Assembly: GCF_018398315.1 (NCBI RefSeq)
Contig: NZ_JAHBRW010000001.1
Location: 1,794,001 to 1,858,000, forward strand
Length of the DNA: 64,000 bases
Direction of reading: 5' to 3'
DNA from: Chelatococcus sp. YT9
GTDB lineage: Bacteria; Pseudomonadota; Alphaproteobacteria; Rhizobiales; Beijerinckiaceae
Below the pieces are notes generated by a model. It made no database searches. It was given only the letters and a program-made list of their open reading frames with translations, and was not told where the DNA came from. A program made the position numbers and the translations under genes. Every line of letters begins with the position of its first letter. The stretch's first letter is position 1. Below are positions 63,546-64,000 of this stretch, piece by piece.

Positions 63546-64000
63546 ATGAACCTTCGTCGCTTCTTTCTAACCACTGCCGCCACCGCCCTGATGGGCTTGC
63601 CCGGCTTGGGCGCGCTCTCCGTGCCTGCCATGGCCCAGGGCGCTGCGGCTCCGGCGGCGCCTCAGCCGGCCGCGCCGGCCGCTTCCGCTACCAACCCGGA
63701 CAAGCCGCTTGCCACTGTGAACGGCGTGGCGATCACCCAGCGGGATCTCGACGTGGCCAGCGAGGATCTCGGGGACCGGCTGCCTGCGATGCCGGAAGCC
63801 CAGCGCCGGACTTATCTCTTGAACTATCTCATCGACATGAAGATTCTGGCGCAGGCTGCCGAAAAAGCCAAGATCGGCGACACGCCGGACTTCGCGCGCC
63901 GGTTGGCCTACTTCAGGGACAAGGTGCTGCTGGACGACTATCTGGCCGCCGAGGTGAAGAAGGCCGCGACGCCTGAAGCAGCCAAGGCGCTCTACGAAGA
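63546..64000 (+). CDS. Parvulin-type peptidyl-prolyl cis-trans isomerase, partial (N-terminus)
   Basis: The first ~151 residues, cut by the window end. A signal peptide (about 1-31, ending AMA) is followed by an Ala/Pro-rich linker and a SurA/PrsA-like N-terminal chaperone domain (LATVNGVAITQRDLDVASEDL, then LLNYLIDMKILAQAAEKAKI). The rotamase domain lies beyond the window. In many Rhizobiales this gene follows secA divergently, before argJ. Acts in periplasmic protein folding. Confidence 0.88.
   Translation, partial: MNLRRFFLTTAATALMGLPGLGALSVPAMAQGAAAPAAPQPAAPAASATNPDKPLATVNGVAITQRDLDVASEDLGDRLPAMPEAQRRTYLLNYLIDMKILAQAAEKAKIGDTPDFARRLAYFRDKVLLDDYLAAEVKKAATPEAAKALYE

Overview
This window reads as chromosomal DNA of a high-GC alphaproteobacterium, most likely order Hyphomicrobiales (Rhizobiales). 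The support is the four-gene succinate dehydrogenase operon, an Omp19-type lipoprotein inhibitor, the phaR/phaAB locus, secA followed by a parvulin, an EtfB-type lysine methyltransferase, bioMNY and a perfect CtrA box. A Chelatococcus/Bosea-like genus is possible, but I cannot fix the genus from sequence alone. There is no rRNA, no transposase, no CRISPR array and no prophage. One tRNA (Ala, CGC) is present.

Positions 1-15666 form an accessory catabolic island. From left to right it holds a Tat-exported peptide-type ABC binding protein (cut by the window edge), a D-2-hydroxyacid dehydrogenase, a GntR/FCD regulator, an operon of a crotonase and a LeuC/LeuD-like hydro-lyase, an operon of a carboxymuconolactone-decarboxylase-like protein, an AbrB-type membrane protein and two alpha/beta-hydrolase-fold proteins, a metallo-beta-lactamase hydrolase, a tripartite tricarboxylate transporter (TctB-TctA-TctC), a second GntR/FCD regulator, an isocitrate-lyase/PEP-mutase-family lyase and an RraA-family protein. 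Together these suggest uptake of a branched di- or tricarboxylate, hydration by the LeuCD pair, and carbon-carbon cleavage by the lyase and/or RraA protein. The closest known logic is dimethylmaleate hydratase plus dimethylmalate lyase of nicotinate fermentation. Both hydrolase-fold proteins have alanine where the serine nucleophile should be. Related half-palindromes of the TTGTATGCAA type recur at several divergent promoters of the island.

Positions 15829-30117 are mostly housekeeping: a TerB-like protein and a glutamine amidotransferase, the lipoprotein inhibitor, a VOC protein, sdhCDAB, folD with a catalytically degenerate isochorismatase-fold partner, DUF167 and YggT proteins, tRNA-Ala, a membrane-anchored adenosine-deaminase-like protein, a CPBP protease, the biotin uptake operon bioMNY, a stand-alone Lrp ligand-binding domain, and an unrecognised gene whose upstream region carries a CtrA box.

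Positions 30457-42802 hold a sugar-acid trio (aldose dehydrogenase, FucU mutarotase, altronate-dehydratase family), a glycosyltransferase/methyltransferase/ABC exporter group next to a tyrosine-phosphatase-like gene, a GNAT protein, inorganic pyrophosphatase, a 3-hydroxybutyrate dehydrogenase with a CoA-ester lyase, and a His-rich Zur-type regulator.

Positions 42867-64000 hold core genes: ispG, kup, farnesyl diphosphate synthase, mtgA, rpmF, an EAL phosphodiesterase, phaR divergent from phaAB, an EamA exporter, gloB divergent from a methyltransferase, accA, an L,D-transpeptidase, a lytic transglycosylase, a small MITE/REP-like palindromic element, secA, and the start of a parvulin-type peptidyl-prolyl isomerase that runs off the right edge.
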